Assembly: GCA_047602055.1 (NCBI GenBank)
Contig: JASGIG010000001.1
Span: 248,001 to 312,000 of the forward strand
Source of the DNA: JAODBQ01 sp047602055
GTDB taxonomy: Bacteria > Actinomycetota > Acidimicrobiia > Acidimicrobiales > Ilumatobacteraceae
Direction of reading: 5' to 3'
Length of the DNA: 64,000 nucleotides
Shown here: piece by piece, positions 34,250 to 42,859 of the stretch
Numbering within the stretch: position 1 is the stretch's first letter
Layout of the letters: the number at the start of each line of letters is the position of its first letter
Notes under the pieces: generated by a model
Told to the model about the DNA's origin: nothing
What the model saw: only the letters and a program-made list of their open reading frames with translations
Database searches by the model: none
Made by a program: the position numbers and the translations under genes

Positions 34250-35458
34250 CTACTCGATGCGCAGGCCGGAGATCGCCCGGGCGATGACCAGCTGCTGGAT
34301 CTCGCTGGTGCCTTCAAAGATCGTGTGGATCTTGGCGTCGCGGTGCCAGCGCTCGACGGGGTACTCCCTCGTGTAGCCGTAGCCGCCCAGGATCTGGATG
34401 GCGTCTTCCGTCACTCGTACGGCGACCTCGCTCGCCTTGTACTTGCTCATCGAGCCTTCGCCGTTGCGATAGCCGCCGTTGTGGGCCAGCCACGCGGCAC
34501 GCCAGATCAGCAGGCGCGAGGCGTCGATCTCGACGGCCATGTTGGCCAGTTTGAAGGCGATCGCCTGGTTCATGATGATCGGGCGGCCGAACGCCCGGCG
34601 CTCCTTGGCGTACGCCAGCGAGTACTCGTAGGCGGCACGGGCGATGCCGAGCGCCTGGGCGCCGACGGACGGGCGGGTCGCCTCGAACGTCGCCATCGCC
34701 GGCTGCTTCTCGCCGGAGTGCCCGGCCTCGCGCGCACGGGCAAGCTTGGCGTCGAGCTTGTCCTTGCCGCCGAGCAGGCAGCGGCCGGGGACACGCACGT
34801 CGTCGAGCACGACCTCGGCGGTGTGCGAGGCCCGGATGCCGTGCTTCTTGTACTTCTGGCCCTGGGTCAGGCCCTTCGTGGCGGGGGGTACCACGAAGGA
34901 TGCCTGGCCACGACCCTTCAGCTCGGGGTCGACCGCGGCGACCACGACGTGGACGTCGGCGATGCCACCGTTGGTGATCCACGCCTTGGTGCCGTTGAGC
35001 ACCCACTCGTCGGTGGCCTCGTCGTAGACGGCCCGGGTGCGCAGCGACGAGACGTCGCTGCCGGCGTCGGGCTCGCTGACGCAGAACGCGCCGAGGGCGA
35101 TCTTGTCGGCGGAGCCATAGCACTGCGGCACCCACTCCATCACCTGCTCGGGCGTCCCGTTGCCGGAGATCCCGGCGGCGGCGAGCGCCGAGCCCATGAT
35201 CGCCATGCCGATGCCGGCGTCACCCCAGAACAGCTCCTCGATGGCGACGGGCAGCGTCAGACCGGTCTGGTCGCTGAACGCGTTGAGCATGAACTCCCAG
35301 CCGTACAGGCCGATCTGCGCGGCCTGCTCGACGATCGGGTAGGGGAACTCCTCCCGCTCGTCCCACTCGTGCCCGGCCGGACGGATGACGTCCTCGGCGA
35401 AGTCGTGCACCCACTTCTGGATCTGCAGCTGGTCCTCGTTGAGCGAGAACTCGGCCAT
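34250..35458 (-). CDS. Acyl-CoA dehydrogenase
   Basis: About 402 residues. Introduces the alpha-beta double bond in an acyl-CoA using FAD. Family motifs: FCVSEPDAGSDVSSLRT and GTKAWITNGG (FAD/substrate), RRAFGRPI, and QILGGYGYTREYPVERWHRDAK with the helix that carries the catalytic Glu region, then IFEGTSEIQQ. ATG 35458 follows GGGGGAGAT closely. Two dyads lie directly upstream (35481-35511), suggesting repression by a TetR-type regulator. Chain-length preference is not evident. Confidence 0.93.
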   Translation of the reverse strand: MAEFSLNEDQLQIQKWVHDFAEDVIRPAGHEWDEREEFPYPIVEQAAQIGLYGWEFMLNAFSDQTGLTLPVAIEELFWGDAGIGMAIMGSALAAAGISGNGTPEQVMEWVPQCYGSADKIALGAFCVSEPDAGSDVSSLRTRAVYDEATDEWVLNGTKAWITNGGIADVHVVVAAVDPELKGRGQASFVVPPATKGLTQGQKYKKHGIRASHTAEVVLDDVRVPGRCLLGGKDKLDAKLARAREAGHSGEKQPAMATFEATRPSVGAQALGIARAAYEYSLAYAKERRAFGRPIIMNQAIAFKLANMAVEIDASRLLIWRAAWLAHNGGYRNGEGSMSKYKASEVAVRVTEDAIQILGGYGYTREYPVERWHRDAKIHTIFEGTSEIQQLVIARAISGLRIE

Positions 35459-35480
35459 GTCGATCTCCCCCCTCTGCATA

Positions 35481-35511
35481 AGTTACCTGCTGGTAACTCT
35501 ACCCGTCGGTA
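35481..35511 (-). promoter_or_regulatory. Double dyad operator before the acyl-CoA dehydrogenase
   Basis: AGTTACC-TGCT-GGTAACT (35481-35498) is followed one base later by TACC-CGTC-GGTA (35500-35511), which runs on into another ACTT. The 12-mer TACCCGTCGGTA recurs exactly at 60651-60662 before an alcohol dehydrogenase. The arrangement looks like two adjacent repressor sites. Confidence 0.65.
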
Positions 35512-35544
35512 ACTTCGCTGTCCACCCCTCTCGTGCCGGAAAGT

Positions 35545-35695
35545 TCAGGGCGCTGGGCCGTCGCTGTCGCTCGTCGACTCGAGGTCCTCGACGGGCTCGC
35601 CGGGGTGGTCGGGTCGCGTCCTCGGCGTTGAACAGCTCCATGATCGGGAGCTCGTGGTCCTCGCCGCGCTTGGGCTCCGGCTCGTTCGTGCTCAT
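35545..35695 (-). CDS. Small acidic protein (possibly frameshifted)
   Basis: From ATG 35695 the frame reads MSTNEPEPKRGEDHELPIME and LFNAEDATRP. After that the alternative frame, DHPGEPVEDLESTSDSDGPA then a stop, is much more protein-like than the original frame, which becomes Arg-rich. I therefore suspect a short acidic protein of about 50 residues with an indel near 35610. No family recognised. Confidence 0.4.
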
Positions 35696-35746
35696 GTGCC
35701 GACGGTGCCCGCGCCGGCCGGCGACGGCCCGCAGACAGCGAGCTCA

Positions 35747-35842
35747 GCTCCGGTTCGAGACGCGGCGAGCGCTGCAGCACAGCGGCGGCGGCGAGCACCG
35801 CAGGCACAGGCGCAGGGAGCAGCTCGACTGCGAGCGGAGCAC
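35747..35842 (-). repeat. Dispersed repeat family B, copy 2 (inverted)
   Basis: Read on the minus strand, GTGCTCCGCTCGCAG, GAGCTGCTCCCTGCGCCTG and GTGCTCGCCGCC match the copy at 63446-63532 closely and 23280-23366 more distantly. It lies just downstream of the MFS gene's stop. Confidence 0.75.
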
Positions 35843-35856
35843 GAACAAGAACGGGC

Positions 35857-37083
35857 TCACGCCGACTGCGTCTCCGGAACGACCCGTCCAGCGACGGGTG
35901 CACCGCCGGTGATCCGCCAGCCGGCAAGCAGCACGGCACCCAGCGCGCTGAGCACCGCGGCCACGGCGTACGGGCTCCAGATCGCCTGGTCGAACAGCGC
36001 TCCGGCAGCCGCCGGCCCGACGACCCGGGCGACCGCGTATGCCGACTGCTGGAAGCCCATCGCCTCGCCGCGTCGCTGCGGCGGCGCGTGGTGGGCGACG
36101 AGCGTGGTGATCGCCGGGTTGGCCACGCCCTGGCCGATCCCGAGCAGGATCAGGGCGACGACGAGCGTCGGCCAGACCGTTGCCGCCCCGGTCAACGCCA
36201 GGCCGAGCGAGATCGACAGCACCCCGCCGAGGTAGACCCGGGCGACGTCGTGGCGCCGGGCCAGCCGGTGGTACACGCCGCCCTGCATGACGACGAGCAC
36301 GAGGCCGATCAGCAGGAACACGACCGACACCCCGGATTCGGTGAGGTCGAAGCGGCGCCCGGCGAACAGCGAGAACGTCGCCTCGAACGCGGCGAACGAG
36401 AACGTCGTCAGGAAGCCGATCAGCGCCAGCCGGCGCAGCACCGGCGTCTTCGGCACGTGCACGCCGGCGTGCGCGGCATGCGCAGCGTGCTCGGCCTCGT
36501 TGCGGGTCTCGGGCAGGCGCACCAGGGCAGCGAGGGCGTTGACGGTGGCCAGGCCGCCGGCGACGTAGAACGGCACGTGCGGCCCCCCGAGCGCGGCGAG
36601 CCCGCCGATCGCCGGCCCGAGCACGAAGCCGACGCCGAACGCCGCGCCGAGCATGCCGAGCAGGCGGGGACGCTGGTCGGGCGGGGCGATGTCGGCGACG
36701 GCGGCCTGGGCCACCGACAGGCTGCCGCCCGACGCGCCGTCGACGATCCGCCCGGCGAACAGCACCCACAGCGCGCCGGCGGCGCCGGTGACGAAGCTGC
36801 CCATCGCCGTCCCGATCAGCGCGATGACGATCACGGGCTTGCGACCGATGCGGTCCGACAGGCGGCCGAGCAGCGGGGCGCCGACCAACTGGGCCAGGGA
36901 GTAGACGGCGAACAGCAGGCCGACGGTGAAGCCGGAGGCCCCGAAGCGCTCGGCGTACTGACCGAGGATCGGCACGACGATGCCGAAGCCGATGAGGTCG
37001 AGGCAGACCGTGCTCCACAGCGTCCAGAAGCCGGCCGGCATCGGCGCCCGCGGGTTCCGCGGCGCGCGCTCAGCCCTCGACAC
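35857..37083 (-). CDS. MFS transporter (TetA-like drug/proton antiporter family)
   Basis: About 408 residues and 12 predicted transmembrane helices. The MFS motif A between helices 2 and 3 is clear (GRLSDRIGRKPVI), and motif C-like glycines occur in LGMLGAAFGVGFVLGPAIGG, which typifies drug/proton antiporters of the TetA(P)/TetA(B) type. GTG 37083 is a plausible start; the frame is open to 37122. Substrate unknown; resistance cannot be asserted. Confidence 0.88.
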   Translation of the reverse strand: MSRAERAPRNPRAPMPAGFWTLWSTVCLDLIGFGIVVPILGQYAERFGASGFTVGLLFAVYSLAQLVGAPLLGRLSDRIGRKPVIVIALIGTAMGSFVTGAAGALWVLFAGRIVDGASGGSLSVAQAAVADIAPPDQRPRLLGMLGAAFGVGFVLGPAIGGLAALGGPHVPFYVAGGLATVNALAALVRLPETRNEAEHAAHAAHAGVHVPKTPVLRRLALIGFLTTFSFAAFEATFSLFAGRRFDLTESGVSVVFLLIGLVLVVMQGGVYHRLARRHDVARVYLGGVLSISLGLALTGAATVWPTLVVALILLGIGQGVANPAITTLVAHHAPPQRRGEAMGFQQSAYAVARVVGPAAAGALFDQAIWSPYAVAAVLSALGAVLLAGWRITGGAPVAGRVVPETQSA

Positions 37084-37224
37084 GGTGAACCGTTCTACCG
37101 GACACGGCGGCGATCGGCCCACTCACGGGCGACTCGCTGTCACCCGCGCCGCGCCGCTCGACGTCCGTCCAGGTGACCGCCGCCGCCGACGTGGCGGTGT
37201 CGCACGGGACCAGGAGGCCAGCAG

Positions 37225-37869
37225 ATGTCCACCATCACCATCGAGCGCCCCGCCAGCGCGACGACCCCAGCCAGGCGCCTCCCCGGCATCGCGGTCCTCG
37301 TCATGGGTGCGCTGGCCGGCGCGGCGCTCGGCATCGCCGCCCGGGCGTGGATGCGGGTGATCACCGAGCACCCGGAGTTCACGTGGAACGGGACGATGTT
37401 CATCGTCGTCGGGTTCACGCTGTTCGGGACAGCGCAGGCCGGTGCCGTCGTCGGCCGGCGATCCAGGCACCGCGCGGTGACCACGACGGCGCGCGTGATC
37501 GCCTGCGTCGCGATGATGCCGCTGTTCGGCGCCGCCGGCTCGATCATGCTGCCGACGGTGATCGGCGGCGGGCTGGCACTGGCCCGCAACGACTGGCCAC
37601 GCCCACTGAGGTGCCTGCTCACCCTCGTCGCGCTGGCACCGGTGGCGTTCGTCGCCCACGAGATCGTCGACGGGTTCGGCTGGTCGTGGCGCACACCGGC
37701 CGGTCTCGCCGGGTTCCTGTGCATCTACGCCACGCTCGTCGTGGCGATCCGTCCGGCGTTCGCACCGGTGCCCGGCCGGCGGATGAGCCGGATCGCCAAG
37801 GTCGCGCTGGCGATCGTCGTGGTCGCGGTCCTCTTGGCCGGCGTCGCGCTCGCCGGGAGCGGTGCGTGA
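37225..37869 (+). CDS. Membrane protein of unknown function
   Basis: 214 residues with five to six hydrophobic segments, for example GIAVLVMGALAGAALGIAARAW and MFIVVGFTLFGTAQAGAVVG. ATG 37225 follows CCAGGAGG at a good distance. No family motif seen. Convergent with the next membrane gene, which is part of the sigma-factor operon. Confidence 0.75.
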   Translation: MSTITIERPASATTPARRLPGIAVLVMGALAGAALGIAARAWMRVITEHPEFTWNGTMFIVVGFTLFGTAQAGAVVGRRSRHRAVTTTARVIACVAMMPLFGAAGSIMLPTVIGGGLALARNDWPRPLRCLLTLVALAPVAFVAHEIVDGFGWSWRTPAGLAGFLCIYATLVVAIRPAFAPVPGRRMSRIAKVALAIVVVAVLLAGVALAGSGA

Positions 37870-37892
37870 GGTCGGTTCGGCAGCGACACCGA

Positions 37893-38615
37893 TCAGGAGG
37901 TGCCTCCGGCTTCGCCGGCGACGTCCTGACCCGGCGCCGGCTCGACGCGCAGGATCCACGTACCCGGCCCGACCGGTGGCACGGCGCCGGTCGGCTCCGA
38001 GCGGCGGGCCTGGTCGGCCTCGGCACGACGACCGCCGGCGAGCAGGTGGCCGATCACGGGGAGGGCGACGACGTTCGCCGCGTGCAGCACGCCCATGATC
38101 AGCAGGATCCCGCCGACACGGGCGGTCTCGAACTTGAGCTGCGCACCCGTCGACCTCGCCCAGTCGTCGGGTGGGTCGAACGTCACCGTGAACAAGATGA
38201 ACGCGGTGAAGATCAGGTAGTAGGCGACGTCGGTGAGCACGAGGTAGCTCTTGCCGGTGCGCAGGTTGGCGCGGAACACGTCGGCGGCGTACGCCCGGCC
38301 GAAGCGCTTGATGAACGGCCCGAGGCCGATCGCCAGGGCGACGAGCACGACGTTCGTCACCAGCTCGATGGACCACCAGGGCATGACCAACCTCCCGCTG
38401 TCGACGTCGGCGCACAGGACGAGCACGGCGGTGTTCGCCGCCAGGAACACGGCGATGCCGATCGTCAGACGCAGGCGGAACCTGCGCCGCCGACGGGCGT
38501 CGTCGATCGACCGCTCGACCCGGGCGAACAGGTCCGGGTGCTCCACCGTCGAGGCCCGCGCCTCGGCGAACGCGTCGAGCAGCCGCCGTTCGAGCTCGCT
38601 CGCCGCCGCATTCAC
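37893..38615 (-). CDS. Membrane protein coupled to an ECF sigma factor (possible anti-sigma)
   Basis: 240 residues. A cytoplasmic N-terminal stretch of about 45 residues (LERRLLDAFAEARA...RSIDDARRRRR) is followed by four hydrophobic segments. Its GTG start overlaps the sigma factor's stop (GTGA). In ECF operons the gene in this position usually codes for the membrane anti-sigma factor. The N-terminus lacks an obvious zinc-binding HxxxCxxC, so the role is inferred from position only. Confidence 0.7.
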   Translation of the reverse strand: MNAAASELERRLLDAFAEARASTVEHPDLFARVERSIDDARRRRRFRLRLTIGIAVFLAANTAVLVLCADVDSGRLVMPWWSIELVTNVVLVALAIGLGPFIKRFGRAYAADVFRANLRTGKSYLVLTDVAYYLIFTAFILFTVTFDPPDDWARSTGAQLKFETARVGGILLIMGVLHAANVVALPVIGHLLAGGRRAEADQARRSEPTGAVPPVGPGTWILRVEPAPGQDVAGEAGGTS

Positions 38616-39205
38616 GGTGTCCCCAACGCACGGTCGAGCGCGGCCATCGCCCGCTGCAGGTGGGTCTTCACCGAGTTCTGCGACACGCCGAGCGTCGCGG
38701 CGATGTCGGCGATCGGCTGCTCCTCGAAGTAGCGCAGCGTGATGCAGTCGCGCTGGCGAACCGGCAGGCGGCGCACCGCGTCGAGGACGCGCCGATGCTC
38801 CTCGTCGCGCACGAGGCGGTCGGCACTGCGGTCCTCGGTGTCGACGTCGATCTCACGGCCGGCAGCGGCGTGGTGGCGCAACGACACGAGGCCGCGGCGG
38901 TTGTGGTCGCGCGCCAGGTTGAGCACGATCGAGCGCAGGTACGCGGGTGCCCGGTCGCGCGAGTCGATCCGGCCGGCGTGGCGGGCAAGCCGCAGGAACG
39001 CCTCCTGGACGAGGTCCTCGGCCGCGTCGCGGTCGTCGACGAACAGGCGGGCGAGACGCACGAGCGAGCGGCCCTCCGTCCGGAACAGCTCGACGACGAG
39101 CGCCTCGGCCTCGACGGTGATCGCCGTGCCGTCCGCGGCGCGCGCCGCGTCGATCGCCGCCAGCAGGCGGGCCGCGCCCGGGTGCAGCGCGTCGACCGCG
39201 CTCAC
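38612..39205 (-). CDS. ECF-type RNA polymerase sigma factor
   Basis: About 197 residues from GTG 39205. Region 2 is visible as LARLFVDDRDAAEDLVQEAFLRLARH and region 4 as RLPVRQRDCITLRYFEEQPIADIAATLGVSQNSVKTHLQRAM. Spacing matches sigma-70 family, group IV. It is translationally coupled to a membrane protein. The controlled promoters are not apparent in the window. Confidence 0.92.
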   Translation of the reverse strand: MSAVDALHPGAARLLAAIDAARAADGTAITVEAEALVVELFRTEGRSLVRLARLFVDDRDAAEDLVQEAFLRLARHAGRIDSRDRAPAYLRSIVLNLARDHNRRGLVSLRHHAAAGREIDVDTEDRSADRLVRDEEHRRVLDAVRRLPVRQRDCITLRYFEEQPIADIAATLGVSQNSVKTHLQRAMAALDRALGTP

Positions 39206-39284
39206 CGTGCACTGCTCGTGAAGGCTGCCACGACGGGACGGACGAACGAGACGCGCTCGCGGGTGACAGGCGTCGGTGACGCGA

Positions 39285-40640
39285 TCAGCGGCGCAGCGTG
39301 GTGCCGGACTTCGCCGTCTCGACCGTCCAGCCGTCGGCCTGCAGCTCGGCGCGCAGGCGGTCGGCGGTGGCGTAGTCCTTGGCGGCCCGGGCGGCGTCGA
39401 GCTCGGCGGCCTTGGCGAGCGCGTCCGCCGGGACGTCGCCACCGGCGCTGAGCTCGAGGCCGAGCGCGGCGCAGATGTGCTGCGCGGCGGCGACGAGCGC
39501 GCCGGCGTCCGCGCCGCCCGCGTCGATCGCCGTGTTCGCCCGCCGGACCGTTTCGAACAGCAGGGCGGTGGCGCCGGGCGTGTCGAGATCGTCGTCCATC
39601 CGCCGGCGGAACTCGGCCACCACGTCGGCGTCGGCATCGCCGCCGGCGGCGCCCGCTGCCCGAGAGGCGAACGCGTCGAGCCCGGCGAGCGCGTTGACCG
39701 CGGCGTCGACGTTGTCCTGGCCGACGGCCACCGGGCTGCGGTAGTGTGACTGCAGCAGCAGCATCCGGTAGGCCCGAGGGTCGTAGTGCTCGGTGAGGTC
39801 GAGCAGGTTGGCGACGTTGCCGAGGCTCTTCGACATCTTCTCGCCCTCGGCGTCGACGACGAAGCCGTTGTGCATCCAGTGGTTGGCGAAGCGCTTGCCG
39901 AGCGCGACGGCCTGGGCCCGCTCGTTCTCGTGGTGCGGGAACTTGAGGTCCATCCCGCCGCAGTGCAGGTCGAAGCCCTCGCCGAGCAGGTCGAGGCTCA
40001 TCACCACGCACTCGCTGTGCCAGCCGGGACGGCCGTCACCCCACGGCGACGGCCACGACGGCTCGCCGGGCTTGGCCAGCTTCCACAGGGCGAAGTCGGC
40101 CGGGTGGCGCTTGTGGCCCGCGCCGACGACCTCGCGCTCGCCGCCGCCTTCGAGGAGGTCGGCGAGGTTCTGGCCGGCGAGCAGGCCGTAGTCGGCGACG
40201 GTCTCGACGGCGAGGTAGACGCCGTCGGCGGTGACGTACGCGCTGCCGTCGTCGACGAGCTGACCGATCATCGCGACCATCTCGTCGACGTACTCGGTGG
40301 CGTGGGGGACATCGGTCGGACGGGCGACGTTCAGCCGCTGCATCGCCTCGAACCAGACGTTCTCGCAGCGGTGGGTGATGTCCTCCCACGGGCGCTGCTC
40401 GCGGTTGGCCCGCTCGATGATCTTGTCGTCGATGTCGGTGATGTTCGACACCAGCCGGACCTTCAGCCCGGTCGACTCCAGGTAGCGGCGCAAGACGTCG
40501 TAGACCAGCGTCGCCCGGCCGTGCCCGAGGTGCGGCGGCCCGTACACGGTGGGACCGCACAGGTAGATGCTCACGATGCCCGGCTCGCGCAGGGCGAGCT
40601 CGCGGACCTGCCGTGTGGCGGTGTCGTACAGGCGGAGCAT
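39285..40640 (-). CDS. cysS: Cysteinyl-tRNA synthetase
   Basis: 451 residues of the class I synthetase that charges tRNA-Cys. The HIGH motif is PPHLGHGR, the KMSKS motif is EKMSKSLGN, and the Zn-binding site is seen in CGPTVYG, WHSECVVMS and HHENE. The C-terminal anticodon domain is present and length is typical. A related enzyme, MshC, makes mycothiol precursor, but the complete C-terminal DALR-like region argues for true CysS. A family C palindrome lies upstream. Confidence 0.93.
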   Translation of the reverse strand: MLRLYDTATRQVRELALREPGIVSIYLCGPTVYGPPHLGHGRATLVYDVLRRYLESTGLKVRLVSNITDIDDKIIERANREQRPWEDITHRCENVWFEAMQRLNVARPTDVPHATEYVDEMVAMIGQLVDDGSAYVTADGVYLAVETVADYGLLAGQNLADLLEGGGEREVVGAGHKRHPADFALWKLAKPGEPSWPSPWGDGRPGWHSECVVMSLDLLGEGFDLHCGGMDLKFPHHENERAQAVALGKRFANHWMHNGFVVDAEGEKMSKSLGNVANLLDLTEHYDPRAYRMLLLQSHYRSPVAVGQDNVDAAVNALAGLDAFASRAAGAAGGDADADVVAEFRRRMDDDLDTPGATALLFETVRRANTAIDAGGADAGALVAAAQHICAALGLELSAGGDVPADALAKAAELDAARAAKDYATADRLRAELQADGWTVETAKSGTTLRR

Positions 40641-40696
40641 GGCCGCAGAGCCTACGAGGCGGGTCGGGCCGGCTGCCCGTCGATTCCTGCCGACCT

Positions 40697-40737
40697 TGTC
40701 GCGCGCTGACCGGAATCCTTCCGGTCAGGGCGCGACA
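40697..40737. repeat. Dispersed palindrome family C, copy 2
   Basis: TGTCGCGCGCTGACCGGAA-TCC-TTCCGGTCAGGGCGCGACA, between cysS and cobA. Its 19-base left arm matches the reverse complement of the right part of the copy at 27990-28030. Confidence 0.8.
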
Positions 40738-40770
40738 GGATCCGGGTCGGGGCGGTGGCGGCCGGATCCG

Positions 40771-41550
40771 TCAGTGGTGATGCGGGACGGCGTCGACCAG
40801 GCCGCGGACCACGTCGAGGGCGGCGACCGGGCCGACGACGATCGTCGCCGGGGCTCGCACCGGGGCATCCGCCAGCGTCGCCAGGGTGCAGCGCAGCACC
40901 GACTGCTCGTCGCCGGTGGCGTGGCGGATCGCCGCGACCGGCATGTCCGGCGCCAGGCCGCCGTCGATCAGGGCGGCGGCGATCCCGGCGCGCTGGGCGA
41001 CGCCCATCAGGATGACGATCGTGCCGCCGGCCTGGGCGAGCGCGGTCCAGTTGACCGGCGTCTCGCCGCGCTGGCGGTGGCCGGTGACGACGGTGAACGA
41101 CGCACTCATCCCCCGCTGGGTGACCGGGATGCCGGCGACGGCCGCCGCAGCGACCGCCGACGAGACGCCGGGCACGACCTCGACGTCGATGCCGGCGGCA
41201 GCGAGCGCCAGCGCCTCCTCACCGCCACGGCCGAAGACGAACGGGTCGCCGCCCTTCAGGCGCACGACGGTGCGACCATCCCGGCCGAGCTGCACGAGCA
41301 GCGTGTCGATCAGCTCCTGCGGTACCGGCGAGCCGGCGCGCTTGCCGACGTCGATCAGCTCGGCATCCTGGCGGGCGAGCGCGAGCACGCCCGTGCCGAC
41401 GAGCGCATCGTGGACGACGACGTCGGCCGCCTGCAGGCGGCGCAGGCCGCGGACGGTCAGCAGCTCCGGATCACCCGGTCCGGCGCCGACCAGCGAGACG
41501 AGACCCGTGCCGCCGGACGCTGTCGGCGAATCGTGCGGGATCTCGTGCAT
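40771..41550 (-). CDS. cobA: Uroporphyrinogen-III C-methyltransferase
   Basis: 259 residues. Methylates uroporphyrinogen III at C2 and C7 with SAM to give precorrin-2. The family's GAGPGDPELLTVRG glycine-rich loop, the VRLKGGDPFVFGRGGEE SAM site and VVPGVSSAVAAAAVAGIPVTQRG are all present. In this cluster the product probably goes to sirohaem for sulfite reduction, since the precorrin-2 dehydrogenase lies a few genes away. It ends a sulfate-assimilation gene row on the minus strand. Confidence 0.92.
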   Translation of the reverse strand: MHEIPHDSPTASGGTGLVSLVGAGPGDPELLTVRGLRRLQAADVVVHDALVGTGVLALARQDAELIDVGKRAGSPVPQELIDTLLVQLGRDGRTVVRLKGGDPFVFGRGGEEALALAAAGIDVEVVPGVSSAVAAAAVAGIPVTQRGMSASFTVVTGHRQRGETPVNWTALAQAGGTIVILMGVAQRAGIAAALIDGGLAPDMPVAAIRHATGDEQSVLRCTLATLADAPVRAPATIVVGPVAALDVVRGLVDAVPHHH

Positions 41551-41563
41551 CGTGATGACAGCG

Positions 41564-42859
41564 TCAGGCGACGGCGGTGATCATCACCGCGGCAGCGGTG
41601 GTGTTGGTCGCCTCGTCCACGAGGATCAGCCTGCCGCCCTCACGCGACAGGGCGTACGGCTCGGCGACGATCGGCTCGCTGAGCGACAGGCGGATCACCG
41701 CCAGATCGTTGAGCGCCACCTCGGAGGCGGCATGCTCCTCCAGCGTCGCGAGGTCGTGGCGCGACTCGATCGAGTCGACGAACGCCCGGCCGACTCGGGT
41801 GCCGTGCTTGAACCACCAGCGCGAGCCGGGCTGCAGCGGGCGGTCGATCATCCAGCAGACGTGCCCGGCGACCGACTCGGTGGCGGCGCCGACGTGATGC
41901 TGCCCATCGCCGGCGACGCCCAGCACGAGCGCGTCCCCGCGGGCGACGTCGACATCGTCGGTCAGCTCGATCGTGATCGCCTCGCCGGCGGACGCGCAGA
42001 TCACGTCGCGGCCGAAGCGTGCCAGGCCGGAGATCGTCGACGTCCGCCCGCTCGGCAGCACCGTGACGGCGTCGCCGACCGCCACCCGGCCACCGGCCAG
42101 ACGCCCGGCGTAGCCGCGGTAGTCCGAGCCCTGCGGACGGATCACCCGCTGCACATCCAGACGGGTGGCGCCCCGACCGTCGGCCTCGACGTCCACCTGT
42201 TCCAGCCACGCCAGCAGCGGCGGGCCCTCGTACCACGGCGTGTGATCCGAGCCGTCGACGACGTTGTCGCCCTCCAGCGCGCTGATCGGGAAGGCCACGA
42301 CCGGGACGGGTGTCGGCAGGGCGTCGACGTACTCGACGAGCTCCTTGTGGATGCGGTCGAACGTGCCCTCGTCGAAGTCGACGAGGTCCATCTTGTTGAC
42401 CGCCAGGGCGATGGCGTTCACGCCGAGCAGGGCAGAGATGAAGGCGTGGCGGCGGGTCTGCTCGACGACGCCGTGGCGGGCGTCGACGAGGACGATGGCG
42501 ATGTCGGCGTTCGACGCCCCGGTGACCATGTTGCGGGTGTACTGCGCGTGGCCCGGCGTGTCGGCGACGATGAAGCTGCGCGCCGGCGTGGCGAAGTAGC
42601 GGTGGGCGACGTCGATGGTGATCCCCTGCTCGCGCTCGGCGCGCAGGCCGTCGGTCAGCAGGGCGAGGTTGATCTCACCGTCGCCGTAGCGAGCCGACGC
42701 ACGGTGCACTGCGGCGAGCTGGTCCTCCATCACCGTCTTGGTGTCGTGCAGGAGACGCCCGATCAGCGTGCTCTTGCCGTCGTCCACCGACCCGGCCGTG
42801 GCGATGCGCAGCGTCGGCATCGTGTTGACGACCGTCGGGGCGTCGATCAGGTCGGTCAT
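41564..42859 (-). CDS. cysN: Sulfate adenylyltransferase subunit 1 (GTPase)
   Basis: 431 residues. CysN is the GTPase that drives CysD's formation of adenosine 5'-phosphosulfate (APS) from sulfate and ATP. G motifs are GSVDDGKST (P-loop), DTPGHAQYTRNM and NKMDLVDF; EF-Tu-like beta domains follow. Its ATG overlaps the cysD stop (ATGA). No APS-kinase domain is fused at the C-terminus, which fits an APS reductase route through cysH. Confidence 0.95.
   Translation of the reverse strand: MTDLIDAPTVVNTMPTLRIATAGSVDDGKSTLIGRLLHDTKTVMEDQLAAVHRASARYGDGEINLALLTDGLRAEREQGITIDVAHRYFATPARSFIVADTPGHAQYTRNMVTGASNADIAIVLVDARHGVVEQTRRHAFISALLGVNAIALAVNKMDLVDFDEGTFDRIHKELVEYVDALPTPVPVVAFPISALEGDNVVDGSDHTPWYEGPPLLAWLEQVDVEADGRGATRLDVQRVIRPQGSDYRGYAGRLAGGRVAVGDAVTVLPSGRTSTISGLARFGRDVICASAGEAITIELTDDVDVARGDALVLGVAGDGQHHVGAATESVAGHVCWMIDRPLQPGSRWWFKHGTRVGRAFVDSIESRHDLATLEEHAASEVALNDLAVIRLSLSEPIVAEPYALSREGGRLILVDEATNTTAAAVMITAVA

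Noticed and set aside
36088..37176. A 362-codon plus-strand frame
   Set aside because: Antisense to the MFS transporter, with Arg/Asp/Gln-rich composition and no motif.
39786..40709. A 307-codon plus-strand frame
   Set aside because: Antisense to cysS.
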